DNA of 64,000 bases from Polyporus tsugae (Eukaryota; Basidiomycota; Agaricomycetes; Polyporales; Polyporaceae). The stretch is taken from assembly GCA_024305745.1 (NCBI GenBank), contig JAHRBS010000011.1:682001-746000 (forward strand). Direction: 5' to 3'. Below, in pieces: positions 12,412 to 25,188 of the stretch. The notes below the pieces were generated by a model that saw only the letters and a program-made list of their open reading frames with translations, searched no databases and was not told where the DNA came from. The position numbers and the translations under genes are program-made. Position 1 is the first letter of the stretch, and every line of letters starts with the position of its first letter.

Positions 12412-12949
12412 CTACCATCGAGTGTACATTGATACAAAACGCGCCCATCGGCGAACTATCGGTGCTACTATTAATCCCCATCCATCCCTTCCGCTCGAGC
12501 ATCTAAACTGACAGATTTCGGTGTGGACCACGCGACCTGTGCGACGTAAGTGTGAGCTCCAGCGAGGTTTTGAACGACTCACAGTCACTACATCTCTGGC
12601 GCGTGGGGGGAAAGCCGCATTCCCTGGCAGCGATGTCGTAAAGCTCCATGTGGACCAGTCGCTCGTGTCAGTCGCAGAAGGGAACTCGCGCGGGGTGATA
12701 GCCCAGGCCCCAGTAGTCTCGGTCGAAATGAGGCGCAGCGACGACAGTGTTCAGCGAAACAGCGTTGTACGTTGCACGTACGCCCGACCTTCAAGTAGAA
12801 TAGGTTCTGGTCGCGTCCTGAGTGGAAAACTGTCGCATTCGTCAGAAGTTCAAGACGAGTATCATACCTAAGTACAGGTGCCAGGGCAACGACAGATCAC
12901 CGTGCACGGAGCCTAGCGGCCAACGACGCGCACGGAACACCCCTATACG
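12412..12949. other. Stretch with no supported gene
   Basis: Overlapping frames on both strands, none with a motif or a supported splice chain. It may hold the 5' region of the JmjC gene. Confidence 0.4.
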
Positions 12950-13035
12950 CTGTGCGAGCAACGAGTCAGGAGAGAGCACGGTACAATGAGCGATGGAGCA
13001 ACGCACAGGGAGCCAGTTGCCCGACAAGACCCGCA

Positions 13036-13400
13036 GAGGCACGCCCTGCGCAAAGAACACAGCGCATATCACGACAGAGCACGAGACGGCAAGATGCCCA
13101 GGGGAGGACAGTGGGCGATGGCCGAGCAACCTACTGCGAAGCAGTTCGCCTACGAGGCCCGCGGAAGCACATCCTGCGCAAAGAACACAGCACAGATCAG
13201 GATGGAGCACGAAACAGCAAGATGCACAGGCGACAAACATACCCAGAGATTGGTGCCCCAGCCACTGGGAGGACAGTAGATCAACACTCACGGCACCAAG
13301 AAAGGCCGCGTGGAGAATACCCAAGATACCCAGGAGAGGACCATACCTAAAGCCTGGTGCCCAAGCCAAAAGGATACGGCAGAGCAACACGCCACCAAGC
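13036..13400. repeat. Degenerate tandem repeat, period 128 bp
   Basis: A unit beginning GAGGCACGCCCTGCGCAAAG at 13036 recurs at 13164 as GAAGCACATCCTGCGCAAAG. Both copies continue with AACACAGC, a GAGCACGA core and CAAGATG. A weaker third unit follows toward 13.4 kb. The period is not a multiple of three, so the same peptide (CAKNTA) appears in different frames. In the minus direction each unit contains TTCTTTGCGCAGG, which has the form of a splice acceptor. A hydrophobic minus-strand frame (13402-12842, 186 aa) crosses the array but is probably a by-product. Confidence 0.6.
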
Positions 13401-15595
13401 ATAGGTGTCGAAGAGGGGATGCTACGAGTGCATATGGCGATGAATACGCAGGGACATTGAGCGTGGTTACAAAGCGTGAAGGTGGAGCATATAGAACACC
13501 CCCAGAGGGCATTGAGGTAGGTGAGGAAATCAAGACGAAACGTAAGTAGGCGAGAGAGCGAACACGGAGGTCACGGGAGTCGGAAAAAGTCGTGTCGTTC
13601 CAATTCCACGTGACCATGCTTGTTCTCGCTAGCTGATAACCAATTCTCAGTCGAATCGGAATCCCGTCGGCGGATGGGCGCACCTTCGTGAGTCGCTACA
13701 GGCCTCACGGAGGACGCTCATGTACCCTATATCCTTTTCCTCTAGCCCGCAATTCTCGAAGTGAGTACGTTTACGCCGACCAGCCTGGCACTGGCAGTTT
13801 CACAGACCTTAACCCCCTCTAGATAAGTGAGAACATGCTTATAGGGCCACCTGAGGAAGGCGTAGTCTTGAGCCACACTTGTTTCGCACTTGTACTAAAG
13901 AAAGAGAAGGGGACAGACAAAAACAGAGACGTACACAGGACAGCCAGAACGCCTGGTGAATGACGCTGCACGATACATAAGCAAGGAGGACCATATTTTC
14001 AGTGGATGAAGCGAATGAAGCGGCTGGTGTGCGCGCGTGGATATAACATGAGCTGCACCGCATGCGCTACCGCTGGGCCGTCGCTTGGTGTAGTCGAATC
14101 TCTCACTAGCGAAGTGTAGGGCAGTTGTGCATGTGATCTAGGACGTAGACAATCCCCACAGGTAATCCTCACGCAGAACGCCGTTCACATCACATCTGAT
14201 TATGGACATGCGCATCGCAACTATGACGAGGAGGAAAGGCCTGAACTTGCCTCGCGCGACTCGCGCGAAGGCGAGACTGCTGAGAGCCCGTGAGCCAGTG
14301 CAGCACCAAGTGGACGCCGACTCGGTGTCCTTGTGTACGGCGGTCTGCGTAGTCGCTTGGTTAAAGAAAACGGGCAGCACGAATCCTTCCAGGTGCAGTC
14401 TGCAAGTTGTGCTCACCCGATCATGATCTTTTAGTGCAGCCGTGTGTCGATGTGCGATATGGGGGAAGTCAAGAAATCGAGAGTCGAGGTCGGAACGCGA
14501 GGCCTGGTCAAAAGCGGGAAAGACTAGGTATCGTCTGTCGTGCGGGGAGACAGCGTCGCAAGATCATCAGGGCACAGAAATAGATTGTGCACGATGTCAA
14601 GGTAAGCAGAAGGGAGAGTGATAGACGTCCGCTAGGTGACTACTACCTGCTCATCGCTGAGAGCAAGGTCAGGTGTATTTGCACTCGCGTTCGTACGCGT
14701 GTACTGAGGACTGGGCTGTTGCTCGAATACACCGAGTTCCGCCCTCGAGTTGACGAGATCGGGGAGTTGATAAGGTGAAAGGAAAGCGGGAGAGCTGTCA
14801 TAACAGGCTCGATCCCGGTCGCCCAGGCGTGAGTCAGGACGCCTCTTGATGGGGAGACACATCAGAGGATATGGTGATCGGGGACCCGTTGGACGCGTCC
14901 AGGGTGGATAATGCGCAAGAGGTTGGGACTAGGGAGTTGATACTTAGATCAGTTGCCTTTCATAACCCTGCTTGCTGCATACCTCCATGCCATCCCCGTC
15001 GTCATCGTTTCGCGCGTCCTATTTCCTGCCCATTCTGATGTTTTACAGCTGTGTTACAACGCAGCCTGAGTATTCAGAACGCCAACCCCGGCATTCTGCA
15101 GTAACGTCCAGCGGAGAGATCTGAAAGTCGCGGCCGGGCGTACACAGTTACTGGGTGCGAAAAGGGACATCAGAAATGCAGTGGGATGCAACAGACAAAT
15201 AAAATGTACCAGAGAAGAGGTATCAGAAGTATGTGCTGGGGAGTAGTTGAGGAGGGGAGGGCAGGACGTGCACGGAGCGAAGAATGTGGCCCAGCCACCG
15301 ATGGGAGAGAGAGGCAGGGTTTTGAGGAAGAGAGGAGACGGATAGGCAGTGCGGCGTAGAAAGCTTGAAGAAAGCTGACTGAGTGGGTTGTTCGGTGTGT
15401 CGGTCAGCGCGCGACTATGGTAGCTCGCCATCCGCCACCACCACAGAGCCCAGTGCTGGGCGTCAGCCTCAGATTCCCAATGCAACAGTGCAATCCAACA
15501 CGCAATGTCTTGTGCGTAGGAGCGGAGACATCCGTCACTACCAGTGCGGCCGCGCAAAGACATCTGAGAGTGTCCCTCAAGCAAGCGCAGGCGCA
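13401..15595. other. Long stretch with no supported gene
   Basis: Frames such as 14202-14426 (plus) and 15713-15054 (minus, overlapping the transposase 3' end) exist, but I see no conserved motif and no splice chain I would defend. If the Tnp2 element has a 3' terminal repeat, it should lie in this stretch; I did not find it by eye. Confidence 0.45.
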
Positions 15596-18500
15596 TCACG
15601 CGACAAAGATGGGTGCGGCGGTGGTGAACGTGAGCGCTGGTTCTACATTTCCGAGGTGGGGTCGGTATTCCAACCCTGAAAATGTTGTTAGACACTGTAT
15701 CCCGACTCGCCATTCGGGGCCGGGGATGAGATCTGAGAAGGGGCTTACCTCATCCAACGCAATCACTACGGAGCATGCGCCGCTAGGGCCGGCACCTGCC
15801 ACGCTCTCAAAGTGGCACATCGCGATATGACAGATCACATCGCTGAGGGGAATAACCAAAGTGTCAGCGTTTGGTGCAGTATACACCAGCTCCGTGCCAA
15901 CACCTTCAAGGTCGTTGTATGGATCCAGATGAGCCTCCGTGGGAGATAGTGGTGGATAGACCCCGATAGCGAGAAAAGTCTGCTGAAGAAATTTTCCGCT
16001 CCTCAAGCGCCTCTTGTGATTGAAAATCTGATGAATCCGGCCAAAGGATTTGCGACCAGTGCGCTGTGAATCGAACATAACGTTGCTGTCTCCCATGGAG
16101 TGACTAGAGTCACTGAATCTGCGCCCTCGGTGTGTAATCGCATGATTGACCTGGGCGTCCGAGCTGAGCACGGGAGTATCGGGATCGGTGAGCGACTGGG
16201 TTGACCTGTAATACGTGTACTCTGATAGACAAGGATCAAAGGCGAGACATTGTAGAAGTGCCGTGTAGACGGCCGGGGAAAGGGGGATGATATCATTGCC
16301 CGCAAACCTATCGCGCAGAGGGAATGTATCCGAGTCACCATCGTTCTGGTCCAGACCGTCGCCTGTGGTGCTGCTTCCAGTCGCCCCGGATATAGATGGG
16401 AAGAGTGGCCGCAGGAAGTCAGGGACCATCGGATCCTTGAGTGCCACGATCAGGTTGTTTAACCTACAGAAAGCGGTGAAGAACGTTGTTTCCATGGCAC
16501 CTGACAGCCAAATGTTAGCAAGCAAGATACTTGTGGGCAGACGTCCACGTACTTGGATGAAAATTGGAGTTGACGTTTCGGAGAAGACGAATGCACCGTT
16601 CGAATGGGAAGGTCCAGTAGGAGTGGACTGGTCCAAAAGTATGCAGATCCTCTGGAAGATGGAGTGCAAGATGATGGTTTGGTACCAATGCTATGTCTGG
16701 AAATAGTGTACGGAGGCCGCTGAGGTACTTGAAGATGGCGTCCTCGTAGCGACTGATCTTCAAGGGAGTGACCTGCTTGGTAGTGCCTAAACGAGCAGCG
16801 GCCACTAAGTGAATGAAGTTCATAAGCGATTGGTGGTGTTTGTCGGTTGTTGGTAATGCCCTCCAGATTCGGACTAGCGTGATAGGAAGGTGAACCATAC
16901 AAAAGGTCCGCCACTGCTCCGCAGTAAGCGAGCCGGCTGACGCGCTTCCTACTTCCAGGGGGGCTCTGCTCAGGAAGGTGGGAAGGATTGTTGCCGATAT
17001 GTCAGATCTGACTTGGGCGAGAACTTCCTTGTTCAGCATGGCAGGATGGATTCGTCGTTGGGGAGGCTCGGAATTACTTGATATGCGCTCCTGTCGACCC
17101 AGACCAGAACAGCCCTCTGCACGGTCACGGTCACGGTTCTGAGGTTGAATGTAGAAACGGGTAAGTCACAGTGATACCTGTGTCAAGAAGAGGGTACATT
17201 CCTCACCTGCATTATCGCTTGCGCCAATTGTAGCCTCGTGAGCTTTGCGGGAGGTCCAAGTCCTCGTTCGAGGTGGATAGCGCGGAGCACCCGAAGATTC
17301 AATTTGTTTTTCAAACCGGTAGAAGAGGAGCAAGCTTATACAGCCTGTCGAGCTTTCTCTAACTCCGCAGTTGTAACAGCCTCGGGGTCGTGAATGTCTT
17401 CTCCGTCGCCCGGAACGTTGGCCTTGATGCTCATCCCGAGAATCCGTCGGCAATGCCTGTGAAAGATACCCAGGAAGAGGTTGTGCATTGTGTCGACAAC
17501 TACATAACGGGTGGGTTGCCAATAGGGAAGCATGAGCAAAGGGGAGTATCGCACACCCCATCTCTTGAAGTGTGCGTCGCGAGCTTTTGGATCCACAGAA
17601 TTTCGCCAAGCTTCCGCAAGGATGCGAAAGGTGTGACAATCGCGCCTCGGCCAGGAGCTCACATCAAGGTCGTTGATGCGATCCTTCGGAAGTTGGCAGA
17701 AAGAACAAAAGAACGTGGAGCTGTGTGACGCGTGGCCTGACACTTTCCTACCAGCACCTAGGTCGCAAACGAGAGGAATCACTGCGCAGCGGGCCAGGCG
17801 GCCCTCTCGTCGGAGCACTGTACGTGTGAAGTGTGCGCCCTTGAACCACAAATCGCGTAGCTCCAAAGCCAGCGGCTCGATGAAATGGTTGACTTCTTGG
17901 AGGGCGGGTGCCTTCGGTCCTGGGATTACTCCTGCGAGGTACATGTTCTCGCGCTTGTAACGCAGAGCAGGTGGGAGGTTGAGACAAACCATGAATATGA
18001 CGCCAGCAGAGTAAGTCGCCCCTCCGTGACGATTTCCGCGTGGATGGAACCAATCGACAAAGAGGCTAAAAATATAGCGTCCTTCCGAGCCGCACAATCA
18101 GAGGAAAGGAAGTCCATCCGGCCCAAGGAACTTCCGTACTTCCTCAGATTGAAGGATGTCGTCGATGGGACCGTGATGTGGTGTCATTGCGGACGCCTGA
18201 GACGCATCTAGGAGGGCCTCTATATCTGAGCACCAAAGGAATCGGCCTAACCAGGACACCAATTTTTGATAGGAGAACAGGCGGATAGGCCGTGGGTTCT
18301 TGCCGAGCCTGAGCAGCTTTGCACCACACGGCGGACTATTGCGAGTCTCTCTGAATGTGCACACCTCCGGATAGGGAAGGGATAGAACCTGATCAAGGGA
18401 TGGGGGGTATGTGTAGGCTGGAAGTGCATCGTGAAGGAAAGCGGGAGAATATTCCTGCGGCTCTGAGATGTGTGGACTGGGAGTAGGATGAGAGAGGTCC

Positions 18501-19537
18501 TTCTTTGGTGGATACAGTGCAAAGCATGAGGGGCAGCAAGCGTACGCCGTGGATTCTGGATCGAGAGAGACGATTTTCTGTGCTGTGGAAAGATCCGACG
18601 GAATGGCGTTCAGAGTGGCCTCGAGCGTTGACGGGCGGGGGTCTTTGGAAAACTCGGCATGTGCAAGACGAACGATGACCTTCAAAGCTCGCAGTGCTAG
18701 ACGGCAACCTGTAAGGTTCAGCTTGAAGACCGAGTTCAGGATAACGACTAGAAACCTTGCGGATACTGCAACAGAGGAAGCCCGTTCGGAGTCATTGAAG
18801 AGAGGATCTGGAAATCTATCAGTTGCTCCTCGAAATGGAGACGAAGCACGCAACGTATACATACTTGCCTCGCAAACTATCGGGTCGTTGATATACTCAT
18901 TCCAAGAAGGAGATGTTATTGACGAAACAGCATCGAGCTGCTTGTTCCACATCGTCTCCTTGAAAGCCTCCAGTCTACCTAGCTCGGCGGAGAGCTCTTG
19001 CCAGAGCATGACCAAAGTTATCGGTGCATGATCGAACACTGATAAATGCCGTTGAAGTTGTACGTTCGTTTCTTGAATAAATTGAACGTGTCCTAGAATC
19101 GACGCGTTCTGGGGAGCCGTAGCGTCCAGGGAGGAAGGTCCAACATGCCATGAGTCAGATTGTCTTGTCATGAGGTAGAAAGACTCGGTTGTACGGGGAG
19201 GATGCGCGAATATGACTTCGACCGGGAGTTGGAAACTAAGGATACGTCCCCGAACGCGATCAAGTACTGCGCGAAGCTCGATGTCTGTATTCAGGATGGT
19301 GTGAAGGAGAGAGTCTTGATCAAGAGGTCGTTGATACTGAGAAGACGTCCGTCCATGGAAATCTTGCGTCCCAGGCCCATTGGTGTAATGACGATAGTGA
19401 GATGCCTTCTGTGCGTTTCGATGCTCTCGCACCATTGTCACACTTTGTATCGATCCTTGTGGGCAACGCCCCCACAGAGTGCACGTATCGCAATAGCACA
19501 GGGGCATTCCTGTTGGAAATCCGTGCCGTGAGCACAA
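15596..19537 (-). pseudogene. Tnp2-type (Transposase_21) DNA transposase, inactivated by stop codons
   Basis: Exon 1 runs from 19537 and encodes the family's N-terminal cysteine cluster (CYCDTC, CPSCFALYPPKK) and the SWLGRFLW segment. The catalytic region follows, with VDWFHPRGN, VCLNLPPALRYKREN, ASHSSTFFCSFC and VDTMHNLFLGIF. After an intron near 17.2 kb comes the DUF4218-like part (LTAEQWRTFCMVHL, PNHHLALHLPEDL), then an intron with GTACGT donor and a long C-terminal exon from about 16.5 kb to a TGA at 15596. Two stops interrupt the first frame: TGA at 18098-18100, just after GPDGLPFL, and TAA at 17336-17338; the same frame continues with family-like sequence after each. Such enzymes move CACTA-like elements of agaricomycetes. 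I found no terminal repeats, so element ends are unknown. Confidence 0.85.
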
Positions 19538-19559
19538 AAGACAGGAAAGTGGTGTTCAA

Positions 19560-20345
19560 TCAACATACCTGTTCCGAGTGCATGGCGTATGAGCGGAGTG
19601 GGGGAGAGATAGAAGTGGACTATTTATCTGAGCACAGGGGCTGAAAGATGATGATGCGGAATCTCACTGCAGGGTTACAACATGCAATTTGAAGACATAT
19701 GGATATCCCTCGAATTAAGACGGCAAGATATACATGACAATGAAGCCGGTGTAGTACAACGACCGAAAACCAGTGGTTGGATACATTATTACAGTGGAGA
19801 CTCACGATCCTGGGCAACTACGGTTCAACCGCCAGTGTGTACGCATGGCGCACGACTCTGTCAATCCACATCCACAGATAGCTATAGCTGTACGGATGAC
19901 CCCGCTGGACCGGCCCTGGAAATACTCGCGATCGGCATGGATCTGAGCACGGGCCGAAGCGGTATCTCTCTGGTACAACTGCGCGTAATTTGCCGGTCTC
20001 CCCTGTCGTGGCTGAGAGATGATCGGCTCCCAGGAAATCTCCGGCAGCTTCACAGTCGTCTGAAGGGACTCCGCCCGGGTACTTGCGCACGCATAGTTCC
20101 AGTACTAGTGATCCATAATGATCAGTTGCCGCGACGTACTGTGCGTACAGGCTCCGAGGGAGTTCCGGGCCACTGGGAATCGATATCCAAGCTCGCGTCG
20201 CGACTTGCTCGCGGTTGCCGCTCAAACCCTGCAGCTGTAGAGGCTTGGCGCTTACTCCGCGTGACCTTGATCGTGTTCTCAGATCCCACCGTATCACCAA
20301 AAGTGGTCGCCCGGATGGATAGCCATCCATAAATTCGGAATCGTC
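19560..20345. other. Stretch with no supported gene
   Basis: A 216-aa plus-strand frame (19682-20332) and a 192-aa minus-strand frame (20396-19818) overlap almost fully. Neither has a motif I recognise. The minus frame would begin inside the hairpin arm at 20374-20393. Confidence 0.4.
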
Positions 20346-20393
20346 GAGGGCCCCTGCATACAATTTTGCAGGCAATTGTATGCAGGGGCCCTC
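20346..20393. repeat. Perfect 20-bp inverted repeat with 8-nt loop
   Basis: The arm at 20346-20365, GAGGGCCCCTGCATACAATT, is exactly complementary to 20374-20393. The loop, 20366-20373, is TTGCAGGC. As RNA this would form a stable uninterrupted stem. It could be a small palindromic insertion, an element end or a processed hairpin. Confidence 0.9.
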
Positions 20394-22699
20394 CATGCTA
20401 CCTCTGATAGAAGGGAAACGTAGTGGGTCCGTACATACTACAACCTCGGGATGCCTACATCACCGGTCCGGGCAGCAGTATACTGAGGGCGAGGTAGGGT
20501 ATGTATGGGTATGCATACCTTATACCGTGACAAGGATGGGCAACGTATAGATATGCGCTGAAATTTCGAAGTGAATATTGCTTGCTAGTAGGCTGATTAT
20601 AGTTAGGTTTATTCACGCCTATTATCGACCAAGCACTTTGATAAAACGAATGTATTCAATCTAAGTAGTAATACACTACATACTAATGCATGTGTACGAG
20701 CAATGTCAACGTGGCACAACGAAAGCCGCGGTGCGCAAGCCCTGCGACGGTACCAGTGGCAACGAAGAACACGCGCGGCCTTGACGGCGTCCGTGCTGCC
20801 CCACAGCTGCTCCGTGCCCCAGCCTGCAGCCTCGCTCGGGGTGACCGAGTGCACTTCGAGCTGCTCCTACCACTCACGCTGTGGCAACAGTGACTCTACG
20901 CGTCGTTGTTCCTCCGTACGGACGACGCGGAGATGGACGAGCACCTTTCCCCATGCGTCCCACTCCCTGATTCTGAGCCGGGGCCCGGGACGTGGGCTGT
21001 CGCATGCGGGCGCCCCAGATCCCAGATCGAGCATTGGAGGCGGAGGTGGAGGTGCGCCCTGCAGCGACCGACCGACAGTCATCGTCATCCTGCATGTCCA
21101 CGCCGACGGACCACCTGTCGTGGTCATGCTGCATTGAGGACGCAGAGATTGAGGGTGCGCCCCATGCCTGTGCGGGGTTCAATGCGTTGGGGCTGGTGGT
21201 GAAACAACGGGGAGCCAGTGATGGGCACGAAGGTCAGAGGGGGACGTGGCAGAGGCGAGAGGCCTCAAGCGTGTTGTTGAAGGGCGTCGCAGGGATTTGG
21301 TAGATATAGACTGTGAGGACAGCAGGGTGAAGGTGAAGATGCACTTGCAGGGGAGGACAAGCGAGAGCGGGGGGTGAGAGGCGAATATATGCGTTGCAAA
21401 CGGAAAACACGTACCCTGCTTACACCGCTGCTGTTCCTCCCGAGTGCACTATCTTTCGGGTCTCCATCACGGCGGCCATTCAAAGCGACGTCTTATCGAG
21501 AACTAAAAGTGTGATATAAGCATTAACCGAGCCAGACACTTGAACGAGCAACCTACTTGAGCTAAAAAGTCATCCAAAGAGGGGACGGGCAGACTATATG
21601 CGTTGTGAACCATAGCCGTTCAGCGATCAAACGGCGGCCATGGCTGCATTCAAGTTGTCAGCTTACCTCTCCTGAGGTTTGACGTAACGACCACCAGGTG
21701 ATGCGAGCCCCATTGCGTCGAGGGTTCTGGTCGGGACGCCGTTCAGCCTGAGGGTGGGGACCAGGTGGCCATTCCGGTTCAGATGCGGGCAGGTCTGGGC
21801 AGCGGGATCGACATAGAAAGATGACTCACATAGCATCATGCTCGAGCCTGGGTATGGTGCGCCTGACGGTAGAATAGGCGGAGGGAGAAGGTGAGGATAC
21901 GAGATGAGAGTTGAAGACAAGAGGCGCATGCGACTGACAGTCGCGACTCGGGCCATCAAGTCCGAGAGGTCATGTGATCACGATGCAACATGCGACGACC
22001 CGAGCACACTTTTTCCAACCTCGTTGTTCCCTATCCTAGTAACTTACCATGTTGACACGATTATTGACCAAATTCTTCTTTCCAGTGGACCGGATTGGGA
22101 ACCCCGCGGCCAAGCGTCAAAGCTCAAGATTCATGTTCAACTGCACCCTGTCGGGCCAGACACTTCCGAGTCCGCACCAGACGTTTTCTGCCCGTTGCTC
22201 TGGTGTCAAGCACACACTGAATACGGGGGTTTAGACGTCCCTGTATAAGGTATGGATAGTGTTGCCTTGCCAGGTAAACGTGTGTATATTGAGACTACCC
22301 CGGCAGAATATGCATACCTGTGCCTCGCAAGGCAAAAGGTATGCATATCCCCTCCATACGTAGCCCGGCCAGGGGACTGTATGATTTCGTTGGCCGAGCG
22401 CTGCATATATATCCATCGATTTCGCCCTTTTGCTGATCAGCGGCCGGCCATAGTGTGGTCCGGCCAGCAAGTCATTACACCATGTGGTCCTCCCTTTTCC
22501 ATCATCCGTCGTCCGAGCCAGGCTCGAGCCTCGAACCCTTCTCCCTTGACTATTGCCCGGCTGTGCGAATAGCAAGCAGCAGATGGTGTGCGAGCGCCGG
22601 TTTCTCTTACTTATTTTCCTCCCATCGCTGACCTCTTGGGGCTCCACCAGTGTCATTTTTCTCTTCTCACCCAACTGAGGCCGCGGATTCGATCAGCGC
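20394..22699. other. Stretch with no supported gene
   Basis: GC-rich overlapping frames around 20.7-21.3 kb lack motifs. The word GTATGCATA and close variants recur near 20.5 kb and 22.3 kb. I could not build a gene model. Confidence 0.4.
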
Positions 22700-23276
22700 A
22701 TGGCATCCACTACTCCCTCAGGGTCCGTCCCCGACGTCGGGATCGGTATCCCCTCGCTAGCGGCATATCCTCGTGTCTTCCTTAAGACATCGATGTCTCG
22801 ACGTAAGTGACGAGTGAACGTCGTAGTGATGGATGGCACCTCACAAATAACCAGGAATGCGAAGTGCGGTCCTGGAGGTAGCATAAGCAAATAAAATCAG
22901 CAATTATGATCTATATCACCACTTACGGTGACGGTGAAGGGGTTCGCGTCGTCAAATAGCCAAGCAGCTCTCAACCGCCGCACACTACTGGCAACGTTCA
23001 AAGCACTTCGGACACCGAGGTACGTTCTCTCTCCCACGCTTCTCCGACCAGTAGTTGATCGAACGTCAGCAACCTACCGCTCTTGATACCTTTGCCACGA
23101 AACTCGATCAGGTTCTGAATCAGCTGCTGCACACCCAGCGACTCGCAGACAGGCGACAGGAATACTCAGATGCTCAGATGGCTTATGTCGTCGACGAGCT
23201 ACGCCGGCTCTCGCGCGGCCAGCCCAAGAAGCGTACACTCTATCGGAAAGCCGTCCGTGGGTCTCAGTCATCCTAG
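22700..23276 (+). CDS. Short multi-exon gene with a coiled-coil C-terminus, unknown function
   Basis: The first exon, 22700-22802, reads MASTTPSGSVPDVGIGIPSL and ends at a GTAAGT donor; a short exon follows at about 22856. The last exon, up to a TAG at 23274-23276, encodes a charged heptad-like helix (ALDTFATKLDQVLNQLLHTQ, then YVVDELRRLSR) and a basic tail (QPKKRTLYRKAVRG). The exons at about 22940-23021 and 23055 onward are coding-like, but the exact junction between them does not resolve in phase in my hands. I do not recognise the protein. A retroelement gag origin is possible but unsupported. Confidence 0.35.
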
Positions 23277-24090
23277 GAATCGGAGGAATCCTCCGCTGTT
23301 CGCTCTTTTGGGAAATATCAGTCACCGAAGAGTAGGAACATTCGTTACGGCCCCCCAAGCATGTAACGACCTGTAGTTATCTTGTCCTGTTTCTCCATAC
23401 TTGTCCCTTTCTCCCGGTTATCGAAGGACCGGAATGTTTGTAGCTTGCTCCACACAGGTCATTTTCTGATCCACCCTGTTAGTTTGTCTGCCAACTGCAC
23501 CACCTTATCCTCATATATTGACGGTCTATGGGTGTAAGGTAGAGATCCAGATACACTTTTAACATTGGCTCGCCCACTGGTTTCGTCGACCATTCCCTAA
23601 GACGTATTGTACGCGCAATCTGTCGCTCAAGAAGGACGGCCAAATTACAGCGTAGGTATACTTAACGAGCCATGGGGGCATGACGGGCGAGAAAGCACGC
23701 AGAAGACAAAGACAGCTGATCCTTCAGTCCAATGTCTGCTAGATCTCGTCCGACATGTGTGGTAGAGCTGGTGAAAACGTTCAGTACGAAGGGGTAGGGC
23801 ACTCGCTTCGTGTCGTCCACAACTCTCCTCGCAGTATTAGTACAGAGGAGACAACACGCCTACTATAATACGACTGCTTGGATCGTCTTTCTGCGTCTCC
23901 TTGCGTCCACATCCGCAACCGCGAGCGCCGCCCGTGGCGCAGACACGGTGCCCCCGGGAACTTGACTTGGCTCCCAAACGAACATGGGTGTTGAGGGTTC
24001 TATGCGAATGTTTCGTACCGTCAGCGTGGTGTCAATGTCCGACGCAAGCGACGAGCCGACGGCGTCGCATTCTCGAAGCCTCACCTGTTA
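23277..24090. other. Stretch with no supported gene
   Basis: No frame of interest; AT content rises between 23.4 and 23.8 kb. No repeats recognised. Confidence 0.45.
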
Positions 24091-24104
24091 ACGATTTCAA
24101 GCTA

Positions 24105-24905
24105 GCCGAAAATCGGAGGTGCGCGGGGACGACGGCGACGTACCTCGGTCTTTCGTTCTCCTCATCCGCTTCGATGTTATCCGTGGCCACGTCCTCCGTC
24201 TCTCGCATTTCACGCGCCCTCCAGGTATCCGCATCTTGAGACCCGCGAGCTTCGCCGGGCGCTCGTATAGATCGCCGTCGGATTGGCACCCAACAATTCG
24301 GCAGCGGGGCGCCGCATGGGCGTGCGAGATGGCGGTGGCGTTGCGTCGGGCTGAGACGACGGCATGCCCGGGTGAGAGAGGAGTCCCCACTGGAGACAGG
24401 TCTTGGGTCATGCGACCGTCCTCGTCGCAGTTAGCTACTATAGGGGGAGGGGGCAGACGGCAGAAACGAGTGTGAATGCCAGGCAGAACCCGGTGTCTGG
24501 GAGCGGGCGACTGCTACCATAGCCCTCCCAGATCGCTCACTGCGGAAAATTTGAATCCTCAGGCATTCAGCCTGCCAAGTAGGCAGCTAGGTGAACCGGG
24601 ACTCCCTCGACGGTCAACTGGCACATTGTGGGCGTGTCTTGAGGTTTCCCAGGCTTTGAATGACAACCGAGCGTTTTGAGCCAGACGTCAAGAACAAGAG
24701 ACACGCGGGGGCGACGGCGACGTACCTCGTGACGAAAAACACTGCGGCCGTTCTCCTCATCCGCCTCGACGGGACTCACGTCCTCCATCTCTCGCATCTC
24801 CAGGTATATATCCACATCGATGCTCTCGAGACCTGCAAGCGTCGCCGCGTGCTGGTAGATCGCCCTCAAATTGGCACGGAAAACCCATGCGTACCAAGCT
24901 CCCGC
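24105..24905 (-). repeat. Two diverged copies of an exon-like block
   Basis: The block at about 24105-24300 and the block at about 24690-24880 align along their length when read on the minus strand. Both have a GCGATCTA start, a GGTCTC core, a GAGGACGTG word, then GCGGATGAGGAGAACG and a shared donor-like AGGTACGTCGCCGTCG. In the second copy the frame reads AGLESIDVDIYLEMREMEDV then VEADEENGR; the first copy encodes EADEENERPR but is shifted upstream. This looks like tandem duplication of a gene fragment with one decayed copy. Family unknown. Confidence 0.55.
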
Positions 24906-24969
24906 ACAACCAGCGACTTGCGGATCCCAGCCTTCAGAATGGATAGGCCTTAAGACCCATCAGGGAGGA

Positions 24970-25031
24970 GGGGAAAGGGGAAAGGGGAAAGGGGAAAGGG
25001 GAAAGGGGAAAGGGGAAAGGGGAAAGGGGGG
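24970..25031 (+). repeat. (GGGGAAA)8 purine microsatellite
   Basis: Eight perfect 7-bp units run from 24970 to 25025 and end in a run of six G. The all-purine strand with regularly spaced G4 runs could form a G-quadruplex or triplex. Confidence 0.97.
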
Positions 25032-25188
25032 AATAAAAGGCGAGAATAAGATGACCGAGACGGGGTGGTATGCTCCAGAATTTGCATGAGCACCTCGGCG
25101 CTTCTATCTGGTAGACGGCTTACCTTCGAGGAAGCACGGTCTGAGAGACCTCGTCCCAAGGGACACGCTGGCCAGTTCAGGCTTGAAG

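Noticed and set aside
12842..13402. A 186-aa hydrophobic minus-strand protein
   Set aside because: It crosses a 128-bp tandem repeat in shifting frames, and its peptide repeats do not line up, so it is probably an artefact of the array.
15596..19537. Assignment of the 15.6-19.5 kb transposase to the KDZ family
   Set aside because: The MHNLFLG, NHHLALH and WLGRFLW motifs fit Tnp2/Transposase_21; the typical KDZ CxC1/CxC2 layout is not seen.
19682..20332. A 216-aa plus-strand gene
   Set aside because: It is fully opposed by a 192-aa minus frame, with no motif or splice signal to favour either.
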